Positions 36,981-45,614 of a DNA stretch of 64,000 nt are shown here, piece by piece. Position numbers and translations under genes: made by a program. The stretch is from NCBI RefSeq assembly GCF_947503705.1, contig NZ_CANNES010000001.1, forward strand, positions 874,501-938,500, in the 5' to 3' direction. Under the pieces are notes generated by a model, which worked only from the letters and a program-made list of their open reading frames with translations, was not told the origin of the DNA and did not search any database. Positions within the stretch are counted from its first letter, which is position 1, and each line of letters opens with the position of its first letter. This DNA is from an uncultured Tateyamaria sp. (GTDB taxonomy: Bacteria; Pseudomonadota; Alphaproteobacteria; Rhodobacterales; Rhodobacteraceae).

Positions 36981-38183
36981 ATGAGCCATGTGGTTGTAAT
37001 TGGGGCCGGTCAGGCCGGATCGTCCTGCGTGGCCAAGCTGCGCAATGCGGGGTTTGAGGGGCGCGTGACCCTGATCGGTGCCGAACCGGTGCCCCCATAT
37101 CAGCGCCCGCCATTGTCCAAGGCATACCTGATGGGCGACATGACGCTGGAGCGTCTGTTCCTGCGACCTGAGGCGTTTTACGCCGAGAATGACATTGATC
37201 TGCGCCTTGGTGCTGAGGTCACAGGCGTGGACACCGCCGCACAGACCGTTTCGCTGGGGGACGAGGTGTTGGCCTATGACGATCTGGTCTTTGCCACCGG
37301 TTCCGTCCCCCACCGTCTGCCTGCTGCGATTGGCGGCGACTTGGACGGCGTGTTCGGCGTGCGCGACCTGTCGGACGTGGACGCCATGGCGCCGCGTTTT
37401 GTCAAAGGCGCGCGGGTTCTGATCGTGGGTGGCGGCTATATCGGGCTTGAGGCGGCGTCGGTCGCGGCCAAGCAGGGATTGCACGTGACCTTGGTCGAGA
37501 TGGCGGACCGCATTTTGCAACGGGTGGCCGCGCCCGAAACAAGCGGTTACTTCCGCACTCTGCACGCCGCGCATGGGGTCGATATTCGCGAGGGCGTCGG
37601 CCTGCAACGCCTGACCGGCGACAGCGCCGTCACAGCGGCTGAGCTGTCGGATGGCAGCACGCTCGACGTGGATTTCGTGGTTGTGGGCGTGGGCATCGCC
37701 CCCGGCACCAAGCTGGCCGAGGCTGCCGGGATCGAGATCGAGAACGGCATCAAAACCGATGCGCAGGGCCGCACCTCGGCTCCCCAAGTCTGGGCGGCGG
37801 GCGATTGCGCGTCCTTCCCCTATCGCGGTGGGCGCATCCGGCTGGAAAGTGTGCCCAACGCCATTGATCAGGCCGAATGTGTCGCCGAAAACATCATGGG
37901 CGCGGGCCGCGATTACGTGGCCAAGCCCTGGTTCTGGTCCGATCAATATGACGTCAAATTGCAGATTGCGGGGCTTAACACCGGCTATGACCGGGTCGTG
38001 ACGCGCGATGGCGGGGCAGCGAAATCCTTCTGGTATTACAAGGGCGACACGCTTCTTGCGGTGGACGCGGCCAACGATCCGCGCGGCTACATGATCGGCA
38101 AACGGCTGATCGAGGCGGGCAAGACGGCCGATCCCGCGCTGGTCGCGGATGCGGATGCAGACCTCAAGGCATTGCTCAAGTGA
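36981..38183 (+). CDS. FAD-dependent NAD(P)H-ferredoxin/rubredoxin reductase-type oxidoreductase
   Basis: A 400-residue flavoprotein with two dinucleotide folds: GAGQAGSSC (residue 8 on, FAD) and VGGGYIGLEAA near 150 (NADH). FATGSVPHRLP, a SVPNAIDQAEC stretch and a C-terminal reductase dimerisation-like domain place it with putidaredoxin/rubredoxin reductases (BphA4, ThcD). It passes electrons from NADH to a small iron-sulfur protein, perhaps for a P450 or dioxygenase not present here. Its stop overlaps the rsmD start. Confidence 0.88.
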   Translation: MSHVVVIGAGQAGSSCVAKLRNAGFEGRVTLIGAEPVPPYQRPPLSKAYLMGDMTLERLFLRPEAFYAENDIDLRLGAEVTGVDTAAQTVSLGDEVLAYDDLVFATGSVPHRLPAAIGGDLDGVFGVRDLSDVDAMAPRFVKGARVLIVGGGYIGLEAASVAAKQGLHVTLVEMADRILQRVAAPETSGYFRTLHAAHGVDIREGVGLQRLTGDSAVTAAELSDGSTLDVDFVVVGVGIAPGTKLAEAAGIEIENGIKTDAQGRTSAPQVWAAGDCASFPYRGGRIRLESVPNAIDQAECVAENIMGAGRDYVAKPWFWSDQYDVKLQIAGLNTGYDRVVTRDGGAAKSFWYYKGDTLLAVDAANDPRGYMIGKRLIEAGKTADPALVADADADLKALLK

Positions 38184-38734
38184 GGATCATCGCAGGGCGC
38201 TGGCGGGGCACACGGCTGGCCACGCTGGGCAAGGGCGATCCGGGCGCACATCTGCGACCCACACCGGACCGGGTGCGCGAAAGCCTGTTTTCCATGTTGA
38301 CCCATCGCGGGGTGCTGGACGGCGCGCGGGTTCTTGACCTCTTTGCAGGAACGGGCGCGCTGGGGCTGGAGGCGCTGTCGCGTGGCGCGGCCGTGGCAAC
38401 CTTTGTCGAAAACGGGCGGACGGGGCAGCGGCTGATCGCAGAAAACATTGCCAAGCTCAACGCCAAGGCGAAGACGAAACTGCTGCGCAGCGATGCGACA
38501 CGGTTGGGCGCGAACCCGGACGCCGCCTATGATCTGGTGTTCCTCGACCCGCCTTACGGCAAAGGGATGGGGGAACAGGCACTGGCGGCAGTCCAAGAGT
38601 GGCTGGCGCCAGAGGCCACAGTGATCTGGGAAGAAAACGCGGTCATGGTGGCACCCCCGGGCTATCGAGCGCTAGACCAGAGAAAATTCGGCGAGGCGCA
38701 TGTCACGCTGCTCGAACGCGCGCCCAATGACTGA
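38180..38734 (+). CDS. rsmD: 16S rRNA (guanine(966)-N(2))-methyltransferase
   Basis: A 184-residue SAM methyltransferase. It starts at a GTG overlapping the previous stop (GTGA) with RIIAGRWRGTRL. Next come RPTPDRVRESLFSML, the SAM loop DLFAGTGALGLEALSRGA and the catalytic DPPYGKG. It modifies G966 of 16S rRNA in the small subunit. Length and motifs are standard. Confidence 0.93.
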   Translation: MRIIAGRWRGTRLATLGKGDPGAHLRPTPDRVRESLFSMLTHRGVLDGARVLDLFAGTGALGLEALSRGAAVATFVENGRTGQRLIAENIAKLNAKAKTKLLRSDATRLGANPDAAYDLVFLDPPYGKGMGEQALAAVQEWLAPEATVIWEENAVMVAPPGYRALDQRKFGEAHVTLLERAPND

Positions 38735-38761
38735 CGCGTGGCGGTCACGCTTGCCCCGTAA

Positions 38762-38780
38762 GGCGGACGTGTCGTCCGCC
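38762..38780. terminator. Possible bidirectional terminator between rsmD and map
   Basis: A perfect GGCGGAC / GTCCGCC stem with a 5-nt loop between convergent genes. There is no T tract. Confidence 0.4.
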
Positions 38781-38785
38781 ATCCC

Positions 38786-39610
38786 TCAGCCATATGTGGG
38801 ATGAAATGTGCCATTGGGCGACAGGGTAAAGATTTCAACGCCGTCTTCTGTCACACCCACAGAATGTTCGAATTGGGCTGACAGGGATTTGTCGCGGGTT
38901 ACGGCCGTCCAGTCATCGGCCAAAGTCTTGGTCTCGGGGCGGCCCAGGTTCACCATCGGCTCAATGGTAAAGAACATGCCCGGTTCCAACACGGCCCCCG
39001 TCCCCGGACGACCGTAATGCAGAACATTGGGGGGCGCGTGAAAAACGCGGCCCAGCCCATGGCCACAAAAATCGCGGACAACCGACATCCGGTGCCCTTC
39101 GACAAAGGCCTGAATGGCGTGGCCGATATCGCCAAAGGTGTTGCCCGGTTTTACGGCTTCGATGCCGCGCATCAATGCGTCATGGGTCACCTCGATCAGG
39201 CGCTCGGCCTTGCGGGGCAGTTTGCCCGCCACATACATCCGGCTCGTGTCGCCAAACCACCCATCGACGATCACAGTCACGTCTATGTTCAGAATATCGC
39301 CATCTTTCAATGTCTTGTCGCCGGGAATCCCGTGACACACCACATGGTTCACGCTGATACAGCTTGCGTGCTTATAGCCCTTGTAACCAATTGTAGCCGA
39401 TTTTGCGCCCGCCTCTTCGACCATCGCGGTGATGATGCGGTCAATCTCGCCCGTGGTCTGACCGACAAAGACATGGGCACCCATGGCGTCCAGAATTTCG
39501 GCCGCAAGGCGCCCCGCCGCGTGCATCCCGGCAAAGTCGGCTTGATCATAAATGCGAATGCCGTCCTTGGTCAGGCGGCCGCGGGTCTCATGGTTCACTG
39601 TCTGCTCCAT
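38786..39610 (-). CDS. map: Type I methionine aminopeptidase
   Basis: A 274-residue enzyme that removes the initiator methionine from new proteins. The five metal ligands are present in order: the Asp pair in NIDVTVIVDGWFGDTS, His in CGHGLGRVFH, Glu in TIEPMV and Glu in QFEHSV. The substrate-site SVNHVVCHGIPG is also conserved. The ATG at 39610 gives the usual short N-terminus; an upstream start would add 12 residues. It lies 42 bp downstream of sfsA on the same strand. Confidence 0.94.
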   Translation of the reverse strand: MEQTVNHETRGRLTKDGIRIYDQADFAGMHAAGRLAAEILDAMGAHVFVGQTTGEIDRIITAMVEEAGAKSATIGYKGYKHASCISVNHVVCHGIPGDKTLKDGDILNIDVTVIVDGWFGDTSRMYVAGKLPRKAERLIEVTHDALMRGIEAVKPGNTFGDIGHAIQAFVEGHRMSVVRDFCGHGLGRVFHAPPNVLHYGRPGTGAVLEPGMFFTIEPMVNLGRPETKTLADDWTAVTRDKSLSAQFEHSVGVTEDGVEIFTLSPNGTFHPTYG

Positions 39611-39652
39611 CGGCAAATTCGCGCCCTTTTTACTGCACTGCGGCAAAAAGGG

Positions 39653-40363
39653 CTAGGGGCCGTCAATTTCGATCAATATCGGGGTAGCAACGTCGACACC
39701 CGAAGGGCTGATATGGGTGCCCAGGCACAGGGTTTCCACCCCGGCGGCCCGCGCGCGACGAAACGCCTGTGCATAGGTGGGGTCGATGTCATGGGCCAAG
39801 GTAAAGCGGTCACAATCGGTTCGCTGCACCAGATAAAGCATCACTGCTCGGTGCCCGGCATGCGCCATACGGGCCAGTTCGTCCAGATGTTTCGCACCGC
39901 GCGCCGTCACGCTGTCAGGAAACTCGGCCAGACCGGTTTGGCGTGATAAGGTCACCGATTTCACCTCCACATAGGCATCCGGCAGGCCCGCACCGCGCAG
40001 CAGGAAATCAATACGGCTGCCTTCGCCGTATTTCTGTTCCGGCTTGACCTCGTCATAGGCGTCCAACTCCGCCACCGCTTGCGCCTCCAACGCGGCCCGC
40101 AGCGCACGGTTGGGCACCGACGTGTCGACCCCGACAAAGCCGTCCTCCAATTCCACCAACCGCCAACCGAATTTCAGCTTTTTCCTGGGGTCGTCATTGG
40201 GCTCCAGCCAGATGCGCATGCCCGGCTCCGCCAGCCCCATCATCGACCCGGGGTTGGCGCAATGGGCCACCACTTCGCGCCCATCCGCCAGGGTACAATC
40301 AGCCAGAAAGCGTTTATAGCGTCGGATCAGCGTGGCGGGGACAAGTTCGGTTTGAAAGCGCAT
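39653..40363 (-). CDS. sfsA: SfsA family DNA/RNA nuclease (sugar fermentation stimulation protein)
   Basis: A 236-residue protein. It starts MRFQTELVPATLIRRYKRFL and carries the conserved VAHCANPGSMMGL, then the nuclease-like core with GSRIDFLLRG and YVEVKSVTL (the D-ExK pattern of PD-(D/E)xK enzymes) and FPDSVTARGAKHL. The biological role is unclear: first linked to sugar fermentation genes, later to nucleic-acid binding. The ATG at 40363 matches the family start; it is divergent from the MoaB-like gene with 48 bp between. Confidence 0.92.
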   Translation of the reverse strand: MRFQTELVPATLIRRYKRFLADCTLADGREVVAHCANPGSMMGLAEPGMRIWLEPNDDPRKKLKFGWRLVELEDGFVGVDTSVPNRALRAALEAQAVAELDAYDEVKPEQKYGEGSRIDFLLRGAGLPDAYVEVKSVTLSRQTGLAEFPDSVTARGAKHLDELARMAHAGHRAVMLYLVQRTDCDRFTLAHDIDPTYAQAFRRARAAGVETLCLGTHISPSGVDVATPILIEIDGP

Positions 40364-40411
40364 GGGCACGGGCCTATACCCAAGCACGGTACTGCTCAAG
40401 GAGGTCTGACA

Positions 40412-41134
40412 ATGCCCAACCCCACCGCCGCCATGCTCGTGATCGGGGACGAGATTCTGTCGGGCCGCACCCGCGACGCCAATATGCATTATCTGGCCGG
40501 GCAATTGACCGAAACCGGCATTGACCTGCGCGAGGTGCGCGTCGTCAGCGATGACCGCGACGCAATCATTGCGGCCGTCCAAGCGCTGTCGGGGGCCTAT
40601 GACAACGTGTTCACCTCGGGCGGCATTGGGCCGACCCACGATGACATCACCGCCGACTGTATCGCGGCGGCCTTTGACACCCATATCGACGTGCGCGACG
40701 ACGCCCGTGCCATCCTCGCTGAACACTACGCCAAATCCGGCTCTGAACTGAACGCGGCCCGCCTGCGCATGGCACGTATCCCGGACGGGGCCACCCTGAT
40801 CGACAATCCTGTCTCTGCAGCACCAGGGTTCAGCATCGGAAATGTGCATGTGATGGCGGGGGTGCCTTCGGTTTTCACCGCCATGGTCGCCAGCGTTCTG
40901 CCCACACTGACCGGGGGCGCGCCGCTCTTGTCCTCCACCCTCCGGATCGAGCGGGGGGAGGGCGACATCGCAGGCCCGCTTGGCATATTGGCCACCGAAA
41001 ACCCGGACCTCAGCATCGGCTCCTATCCCTTCCAGAAAGACGGCAAATACGGCTCCAATATCGTGATCCGGGGCACCGACGCGGACCAGATTGCGACGGC
41101 CCTCGCAACGCTCCAAGCGCAGTTCCCCGCATGA
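40412..41134 (+). CDS. MoaB/Mog-domain (CinA N-terminal-like) molybdopterin-binding protein
   Basis: A 240-residue protein with the molybdopterin-binding fold of CinA/MoaB: AMLVIGDEILSGRTRDAN, VVSDDRDAI and the ligand loop TSGGIGPTHDDIT. The C-terminal CinA deamidase domain is absent, so it is the short form. Short CinA-like proteins have been linked to nucleotide or cofactor repair, but the reaction here is unknown. AAGGAGG precedes the ATG at 40412. It overlaps the GNAT gene (ATGA). Confidence 0.87.
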   Translation: MPNPTAAMLVIGDEILSGRTRDANMHYLAGQLTETGIDLREVRVVSDDRDAIIAAVQALSGAYDNVFTSGGIGPTHDDITADCIAAAFDTHIDVRDDARAILAEHYAKSGSELNAARLRMARIPDGATLIDNPVSAAPGFSIGNVHVMAGVPSVFTAMVASVLPTLTGGAPLLSSTLRIERGEGDIAGPLGILATENPDLSIGSYPFQKDGKYGSNIVIRGTDADQIATALATLQAQFPA

Positions 41135-41853
41135 CGACACCTGCCGCCTTCTATGATGCGATCGACGGCACTTGGCCTGCCGCCGCGCTTCATCGGATCG
41201 GGCCCTGGATGCTGCGCGACGGGGCCGGGGGCGGCAAACGGGTGAGTGCTGCGACGGCCACCCGTCCGGTGACTGACGCGGATATCGGGATGGCCGAGGA
41301 TGGGATGCGGGGCTTTGGCCAGCGCCCTCTGTTCATGATCCGCGACACGGACAAGGCACTCGACAGGCTGCTCGACGCGCGCGGCTATACCATTGTCGAT
41401 CCGGTCAATGGCTACATCACCGACTCCGCAACGCTTACCGACAAGCCCATCCCCCGCGTCACGGCCTTCGCCATTTGGGAGCCGTTGGCCATCATGGCCG
41501 AGATCTGGGCCAAAGGCGGTATCGGTCCGGAACGGCTGGACGTGATGGCGCGGGCCAAGACCAAAACCGGCATCCTAGCGCGGTGGAACGAAAAGCCCGC
41601 AGGCACAGGATTCGTCGCTGTGCACAACGGCATCGCTATGGTCCACGCGGTCGAGGTGCTGGAACACCAAAGGCGCCAGGGCGTGGCAGGATGGATCATG
41701 CGGGCGGCAGCGTTCTGGGCGCAAAACCACGGGGCAGACAGGATGGCCGTCCTCTGCGTCGAGGCCAATCAACCGGCCAATGCGCTCTATCAACGGTTGG
41801 GTTTTCGCAAACTCTGCGGCTATCATTACCGACAACACCCGGAGGATACATGA
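41131..41853 (+). CDS. GNAT family N-acetyltransferase
   Basis: A 240-residue GNAT protein with a variable N-terminal half and a C-terminal acetyl-CoA core: VEVLEHQRRQGVAGWIMRAA supplies the pyrophosphate loop (QRRQGVA) and VEANQPANALYQRLGF the last strand-helix. Substrate unknown. It is sandwiched between overlapping genes on both sides, so it belongs to a four-gene transcript (40412-43348). Confidence 0.85.
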   Translation: MTTPAAFYDAIDGTWPAAALHRIGPWMLRDGAGGGKRVSAATATRPVTDADIGMAEDGMRGFGQRPLFMIRDTDKALDRLLDARGYTIVDPVNGYITDSATLTDKPIPRVTAFAIWEPLAIMAEIWAKGGIGPERLDVMARAKTKTGILARWNEKPAGTGFVAVHNGIAMVHAVEVLEHQRRQGVAGWIMRAAAFWAQNHGADRMAVLCVEANQPANALYQRLGFRKLCGYHYRQHPEDT

Positions 41854-42416
41854 CAGATCAGCCCACCGCCCTCGACCTGCCCATGGTCGACCCGCTGCCC
41901 GACGCGACACAGAAATATTTCGACATCTGCCAGGACAAACTTGGGATGGTGCCGAACGTGCTCAAGGCGCACGCCTTTGACGTGGCCAAGCTGGATGCCT
42001 TCACCGGGCTCTACAATGACCTGATGCTGGCCGACAGCGGGCTGACCAAGCTTGAGCGGGAGATGATCGCGGTGGTGGTCAGCGCCACAAACCGTTGTTT
42101 TTATTGCCTGACGGCGCATGGGGCGGCGGTGCGGCAACTGTCAGGCGACCCGGCCCTGGGCGAAGCACTGGTGATGAACTGGCGGGTGGCAAATGTCACC
42201 GAAAGGCAAAGGGCCATGCTGGTGATGGCCGAGAAAATAACGCTCGCCTCCGCCACGATCGAAGAATCCGACCGCCAGGCCCTGCGCGATCACGGGCTGA
42301 GTGACCGCGACATCTGGGACGTCATAAACGTGGCTGCCTTTTTCAACATGTCCAACAGGGTGGCCAGTGCCACAGCGATGCAACCCAACCCCGAATATCA
42401 CGGGCAGGCGCGCTAA
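41850..42416 (+). CDS. AhpD-like carboxymuconolactone decarboxylase family peroxidase-related protein
   Basis: A 188-residue helical protein of the peroxidase-related enzyme group. The redox CxxC is in NRCFYCLTAHGAAVR, with the proton-relay His three residues after the second Cys. Upstream are DLMLADSGLTKLEREMIAVVVS and downstream WDVINVAAFFNMSNRVA. It probably reduces peroxides with the help of dihydrolipoyl or other thiols. GGAGGATAC precedes the start, which overlaps the GNAT stop. Confidence 0.9.
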   Translation: MTDQPTALDLPMVDPLPDATQKYFDICQDKLGMVPNVLKAHAFDVAKLDAFTGLYNDLMLADSGLTKLEREMIAVVVSATNRCFYCLTAHGAAVRQLSGDPALGEALVMNWRVANVTERQRAMLVMAEKITLASATIEESDRQALRDHGLSDRDIWDVINVAAFFNMSNRVASATAMQPNPEYHGQAR

Positions 42417-42418
42417 GA

Positions 42419-43348
42419 ATGGGCATGCGCGGGCTCTGGATTGTGCTCTGTCTGGCGGCGTGGCCGCTCCATGCGCTGCAACTTGAGCTTCCACGCGCCG
42501 CCACCGCCACGGCGTCGCGCGACAGCACGCTGGACCAGATCGACATTCCTGTCGGCCCCTTTGCAGATGGAAGCCTGGCCACGCGACAGTTCGAAGGGGC
42601 GGTGACCCGCCGCGCCTACCGGATCAACACGCCGGGCCTCACGCCTTTGCAATTGCTTGCCCCCCTACGGACGCAGGTAGAGGCGGCAGGGTTCGACCTT
42701 GTGCTCGATTGCAACCAAAACAGTTGCGGCGGTTATGATTTCCGCTTCGCCATCGACGTGCTGCCTGCGCCGAACATGTATGTGAACATCCGGGCCTTCC
42801 ACTTTGTGACGGGTCTGCACCCCACCAGCGGCGAGGCGATTACCCTGCTGGCCAGTGCGGCGGGCAGCGCGGGTTATCTGCAAGTGGTGCGCGCAGGGGG
42901 CGGGGTGACCCCGGCGCCCGTACTGCCCGCCCCACCCGTGTCGCGGCCCCGCGCTCAAGAGGCCGCCGACAGCCTCTCGGCCCGCCTTCTGGCACAGGGC
43001 TCGGTTGTCCTGCATGACATTGAATTTGCGGTGGGGACCACATCGCTTGACGGGCAAACCTCTTCTGATCTGTCCGCGCTGGCCGACCTGATGGCCGCGC
43101 GCCCGGGGCTGCGGGTGGCGGTGGTCGGGCACACCGACACGGTCGGCGGGCTGGAGGCCAACATCACCGTCTCCCGCGCCCGCGCGCAATCGGTGCGCAA
43201 CAAGCTGATCAGCGACTACGGCGTCTCAGCCGAGCGGGTCGAGGCCGAAGGCATGGGCTACCTCGCCCCCCGCGCCTCCAACCTGACCGCAGAGGGTCGC
43301 GAAGCAAACCGCCGGGTCGAGGTGATTGTTGTCGGCGAAGGGGAGTAG
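42419..43348 (+). CDS. OmpA-family outer-membrane/peptidoglycan-binding protein
   Basis: A 309-residue secreted protein with a signal peptide (about 1-20, ending LHA), an N-terminal domain of unknown type (about 25-165), a short Pro/Ala linker and a C-terminal OmpA domain (about 190-309) with the peptidoglycan-binding signature VVGHTDTVGG and SRARAQSVRNKLI. It probably tethers the envelope to peptidoglycan. It starts 2 bp after the AhpD gene. The N-terminal part has a Cys pair (DCNQNSCGG). Confidence 0.88.
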   Translation: MGMRGLWIVLCLAAWPLHALQLELPRAATATASRDSTLDQIDIPVGPFADGSLATRQFEGAVTRRAYRINTPGLTPLQLLAPLRTQVEAAGFDLVLDCNQNSCGGYDFRFAIDVLPAPNMYVNIRAFHFVTGLHPTSGEAITLLASAAGSAGYLQVVRAGGGVTPAPVLPAPPVSRPRAQEAADSLSARLLAQGSVVLHDIEFAVGTTSLDGQTSSDLSALADLMAARPGLRVAVVGHTDTVGGLEANITVSRARAQSVRNKLISDYGVSAERVEAEGMGYLAPRASNLTAEGREANRRVEVIVVGEGE

Positions 43349-43363
43349 GGGCGCAGCAGGTAA

Positions 43364-43402
43364 GCGGGACGAAGCGGGCTTTCGCTGCGGCTGCGCCAAC
43401 GG
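43364..43402 (+). repeat. Dispersed intergenic repeat, second family, copy 2
   Basis: GCGGGACGAAGC, then GGCTTTCGCTGCG and TGCGCCAACGG, matching the copy at 18507-18544. It directly follows the OmpA gene and precedes a low-GC gene. Confidence 0.6.
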
Positions 43403-43469
43403 CCGTTTTTGATCTCGGTTCTAACTCATCAGGCCGACATATTCAGATCGAAAAACTCGGGCGAAATTG

Positions 43470-44240
43470 CTACTGCGCTAAAAGTAAATCCGAGAACCTT
43501 GTAGTATCACCGATTCTGAAAGAGCGGTTGAGCCCTGCACGATATTCATTACGTTCGCTGGTCGTTAGACCAAGCTCGCTCCTAAGTACAGGATCACGGC
43601 AGATATCGCGATCTCCTATCCCAGTGTCGTACTCAACAAAATTCTTGTAATCACCGTTCTGGATTTTCGTATAGAAAGAGCCGTTGGGATCAGACCAAAA
43701 TACAAGGATATTCATCGAATCTCTGATAATTTCTTCGAAATATTCAGCATTTATCCCCAAGTCGATTTGGCCTGAATGAGAGCTGACGTAACCGGACATC
43801 TGCTGAGAATAGTCGAGACCAAAAAAAATCTTGGTGGGTATTTCTATTTCAAATCCATTTGCAGGCACCGTACTTGCGGTTACCTCGATTTCTCCCCAAC
43901 CGCAGCCCTCGACGGAATATAGTTGTGACGCAACAGCGGTGTTCTCAAGCAATACAGCGTGTATTCTTGCGCTAGTTTCACCGAAATTTTTCACTTTTAG
44001 TGAGCCGTTAATCTCCGTGCTTTGCGAAAACTTGGTAGCGCTGATGTAGTTGAAATCATAGTCAAAGGAAGCAAAATTAAGATTTACAGTCAGAGCAGAA
44101 TCGTCTTGGCAAAATGACGCTAAAGTACAGATATAGGTCACGGCACCGAGTATTGACCTGACGCCACCAATTAAAGCACCCAAGAGACCGATAAGCACCA
44201 CGACTGGGTGCTCTTTCAGCCATTTGGCAAACCATCTCAT
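43470..44240 (-). CDS. Low-GC membrane-anchored protein of unknown function
   Basis: A 256-residue protein with one N-terminal membrane helix (about 13-45: VVVLIGLLGALIGG). The rest is predicted outside the cytoplasm, mainly beta-rich with polar, aromatic and several Cys residues (CTLASFCQDD, EGCGWGE, DICRD). I recognise no family. The sequence is much more AT-rich than its neighbours, which suggests recent transfer. A dispersed repeat lies on its downstream side. A topology like that of a small sensor or effector is possible, but nothing shows it. Confidence 0.65.
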   Translation of the reverse strand: MRWFAKWLKEHPVVVLIGLLGALIGGVRSILGAVTYICTLASFCQDDSALTVNLNFASFDYDFNYISATKFSQSTEINGSLKVKNFGETSARIHAVLLENTAVASQLYSVEGCGWGEIEVTASTVPANGFEIEIPTKIFFGLDYSQQMSGYVSSHSGQIDLGINAEYFEEIIRDSMNILVFWSDPNGSFYTKIQNGDYKNFVEYDTGIGDRDICRDPVLRSELGLTTSERNEYRAGLNRSFRIGDTTRFSDLLLAQ

Positions 44241-44269
44241 TCTACAATCTTCAAAACGCTATGCATCAA

Positions 44270-44440
44270 TCAAAACTCTTTCATTTCCTCAAAGCCAGTA
44301 TCATCGGCGCTGTGTAATTTCCAGCTTCGTGGCTCACCTGGCATCAATGAATTCCTAGCTCGCCAAGGAGTAATGTCCGCATGCCACAAGACCAAAAAGT
44401 AAATCGAGAGTTTGCTTGCGCGTAACTTGCGGACATACAT
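44270..44440 (-). CDS. Doubtful small gene or gene fragment
   Basis: A 56-codon reading frame (MYVRKLRASKLSIYFLV...) ending 29 bp before the low-GC membrane gene. It has low GC like that gene, and no clear ribosome site. It could be a short leader gene, a remnant of a longer gene, or chance. Nothing else is seen in the 44241-44516 interval. Confidence 0.2.
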   Translation of the reverse strand: MYVRKLRASKLSIYFLVLWHADITPWRARNSLMPGEPRSWKLHSADDTGFEEMKEF

Positions 44441-44516
44441 GCGCTGCGCAGCAATTTGCAAAAAGGGCTCCAACCAGACATTCGATGCATAGCGCGCATC
44501 ATAAGTCACGCTCTGC

Positions 44517-44547
44517 AAAAAGAACCCCCGATGCATGCGCACCGGGG
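44517..44547 (-). terminator. Rho-independent terminator of the LysR gene
   Basis: Minus strand: CCCCG / CGGGG outer stem and TGC / GCA inner stem, followed by TTCTTTTT. It is 32 bp after the LysR stop. Confidence 0.75.
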
Positions 44548-44578
44548 CAGGTCAACCGAGGGGAGGATGGTTGTTGGG

Positions 44579-45484
44579 TTACCAGTCCGAGGGGCCTTTG
44601 TCGGCAAAGGCGTGGACGAGGAAATCAATGAAGGCGCGAACCTTGGGCTGCGTGAACCGGCCCGGCGGGTAGACGGCATAAATGCCCTGGGTCTCGACCG
44701 GCAGGTCGGGGATGGCGTCCATCACCAGACCTTTTTCCATCGCCTCGCCGTATAGGAACGAGGGCAGGTAGGCGATGCCCAGACCCGAGATGGCCGCATT
44801 CAGCAAGGATTGCCCGTCATTGACCGAAAGCCAACCGGCGGTGCGCACCTGACGCTTTTCCCCTGAGGGGGCAGTCAGCTTCCACACATTGCCCGAAGAC
44901 TGGTTGGAATAATGCAAGAGCTTGTGCTCGTTCAGGTCGTCAATCTTTTCGGGACGGCCGTATTTCTCGAAATATTCGGGCGAGGCGATCATCCGCTTGG
45001 TCGTCTCGGTCAGCTTGCGGGCACGCAGGGTGCTGTCTTCCAACTCCCCAATGCGCACGGCCATGTCAAACCCTTCCGAGATCAGCTCGACATAGCGGTT
45101 GTTGAGGACCATGTTGACGGTAATATCCTCGAAATCCTCAAGAAATTCGGACAGGCGCGGCGACAGGTGGTTCACACCAAAGTCCGTCGCCACCGAAATC
45201 CGCAAGAGGCCCGAGGGCGCCGATTGCATCGAAGTGACCAGCGAATCCGCTTCGCCAGCATCGTTCAACACGCGGCGGGCGCGGTCATAATAGGCCAGGC
45301 CAATCTCGGTCGGGCTGACCCGGCGGGTGGTCCGGTTCAACAGGCGGGCACCCAGACGGGCCTCCAGCGAAGACACGTGCTTGGACACGGCGGATTTTGA
45401 AATCCCCATCTTCTTTGCGGCGTCTGTAAAGCCACCTTGGTCCACGACTGTGGCAAAGGCTTCCATTTCAGTGAGGCGGTCCAT
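44579..45484 (-). CDS. LysR family transcriptional regulator
   Basis: A 301-residue LysR regulator. The N-terminal winged helix-turn-helix is clear (FATVVDQGGFTDAAKKMGIS then KSAVSKHVSSLEARLG), followed by the two-lobed effector domain with RISVATDFGVNHL and ISGLGIAYLPSF. The ATG at 45484 has AAAGGGAC before it. The neighbours are not obviously a pathway, so the regulated gene is unknown. It resembles the CrgA/DmlR-like subgroup (MxRLTEMEAF start) of LysR proteins. Confidence 0.92.
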   Translation of the reverse strand: MDRLTEMEAFATVVDQGGFTDAAKKMGISKSAVSKHVSSLEARLGARLLNRTTRRVSPTEIGLAYYDRARRVLNDAGEADSLVTSMQSAPSGLLRISVATDFGVNHLSPRLSEFLEDFEDITVNMVLNNRYVELISEGFDMAVRIGELEDSTLRARKLTETTKRMIASPEYFEKYGRPEKIDDLNEHKLLHYSNQSSGNVWKLTAPSGEKRQVRTAGWLSVNDGQSLLNAAISGLGIAYLPSFLYGEAMEKGLVMDAIPDLPVETQGIYAVYPPGRFTQPKVRAFIDFLVHAFADKGPSDW

Positions 45485-45614
45485 GCCCGTCCCTTTCATC
45501 TAGCGGTTCGAGGATCAGGTATCGACCTCAAACACGGCAAGATCAGGGCAGGGGTGGGATAATATCAGGGTGATTGCAGGGATCGTTGAAGGCATGGAAA
45601 CGGTTGGGCATGCC

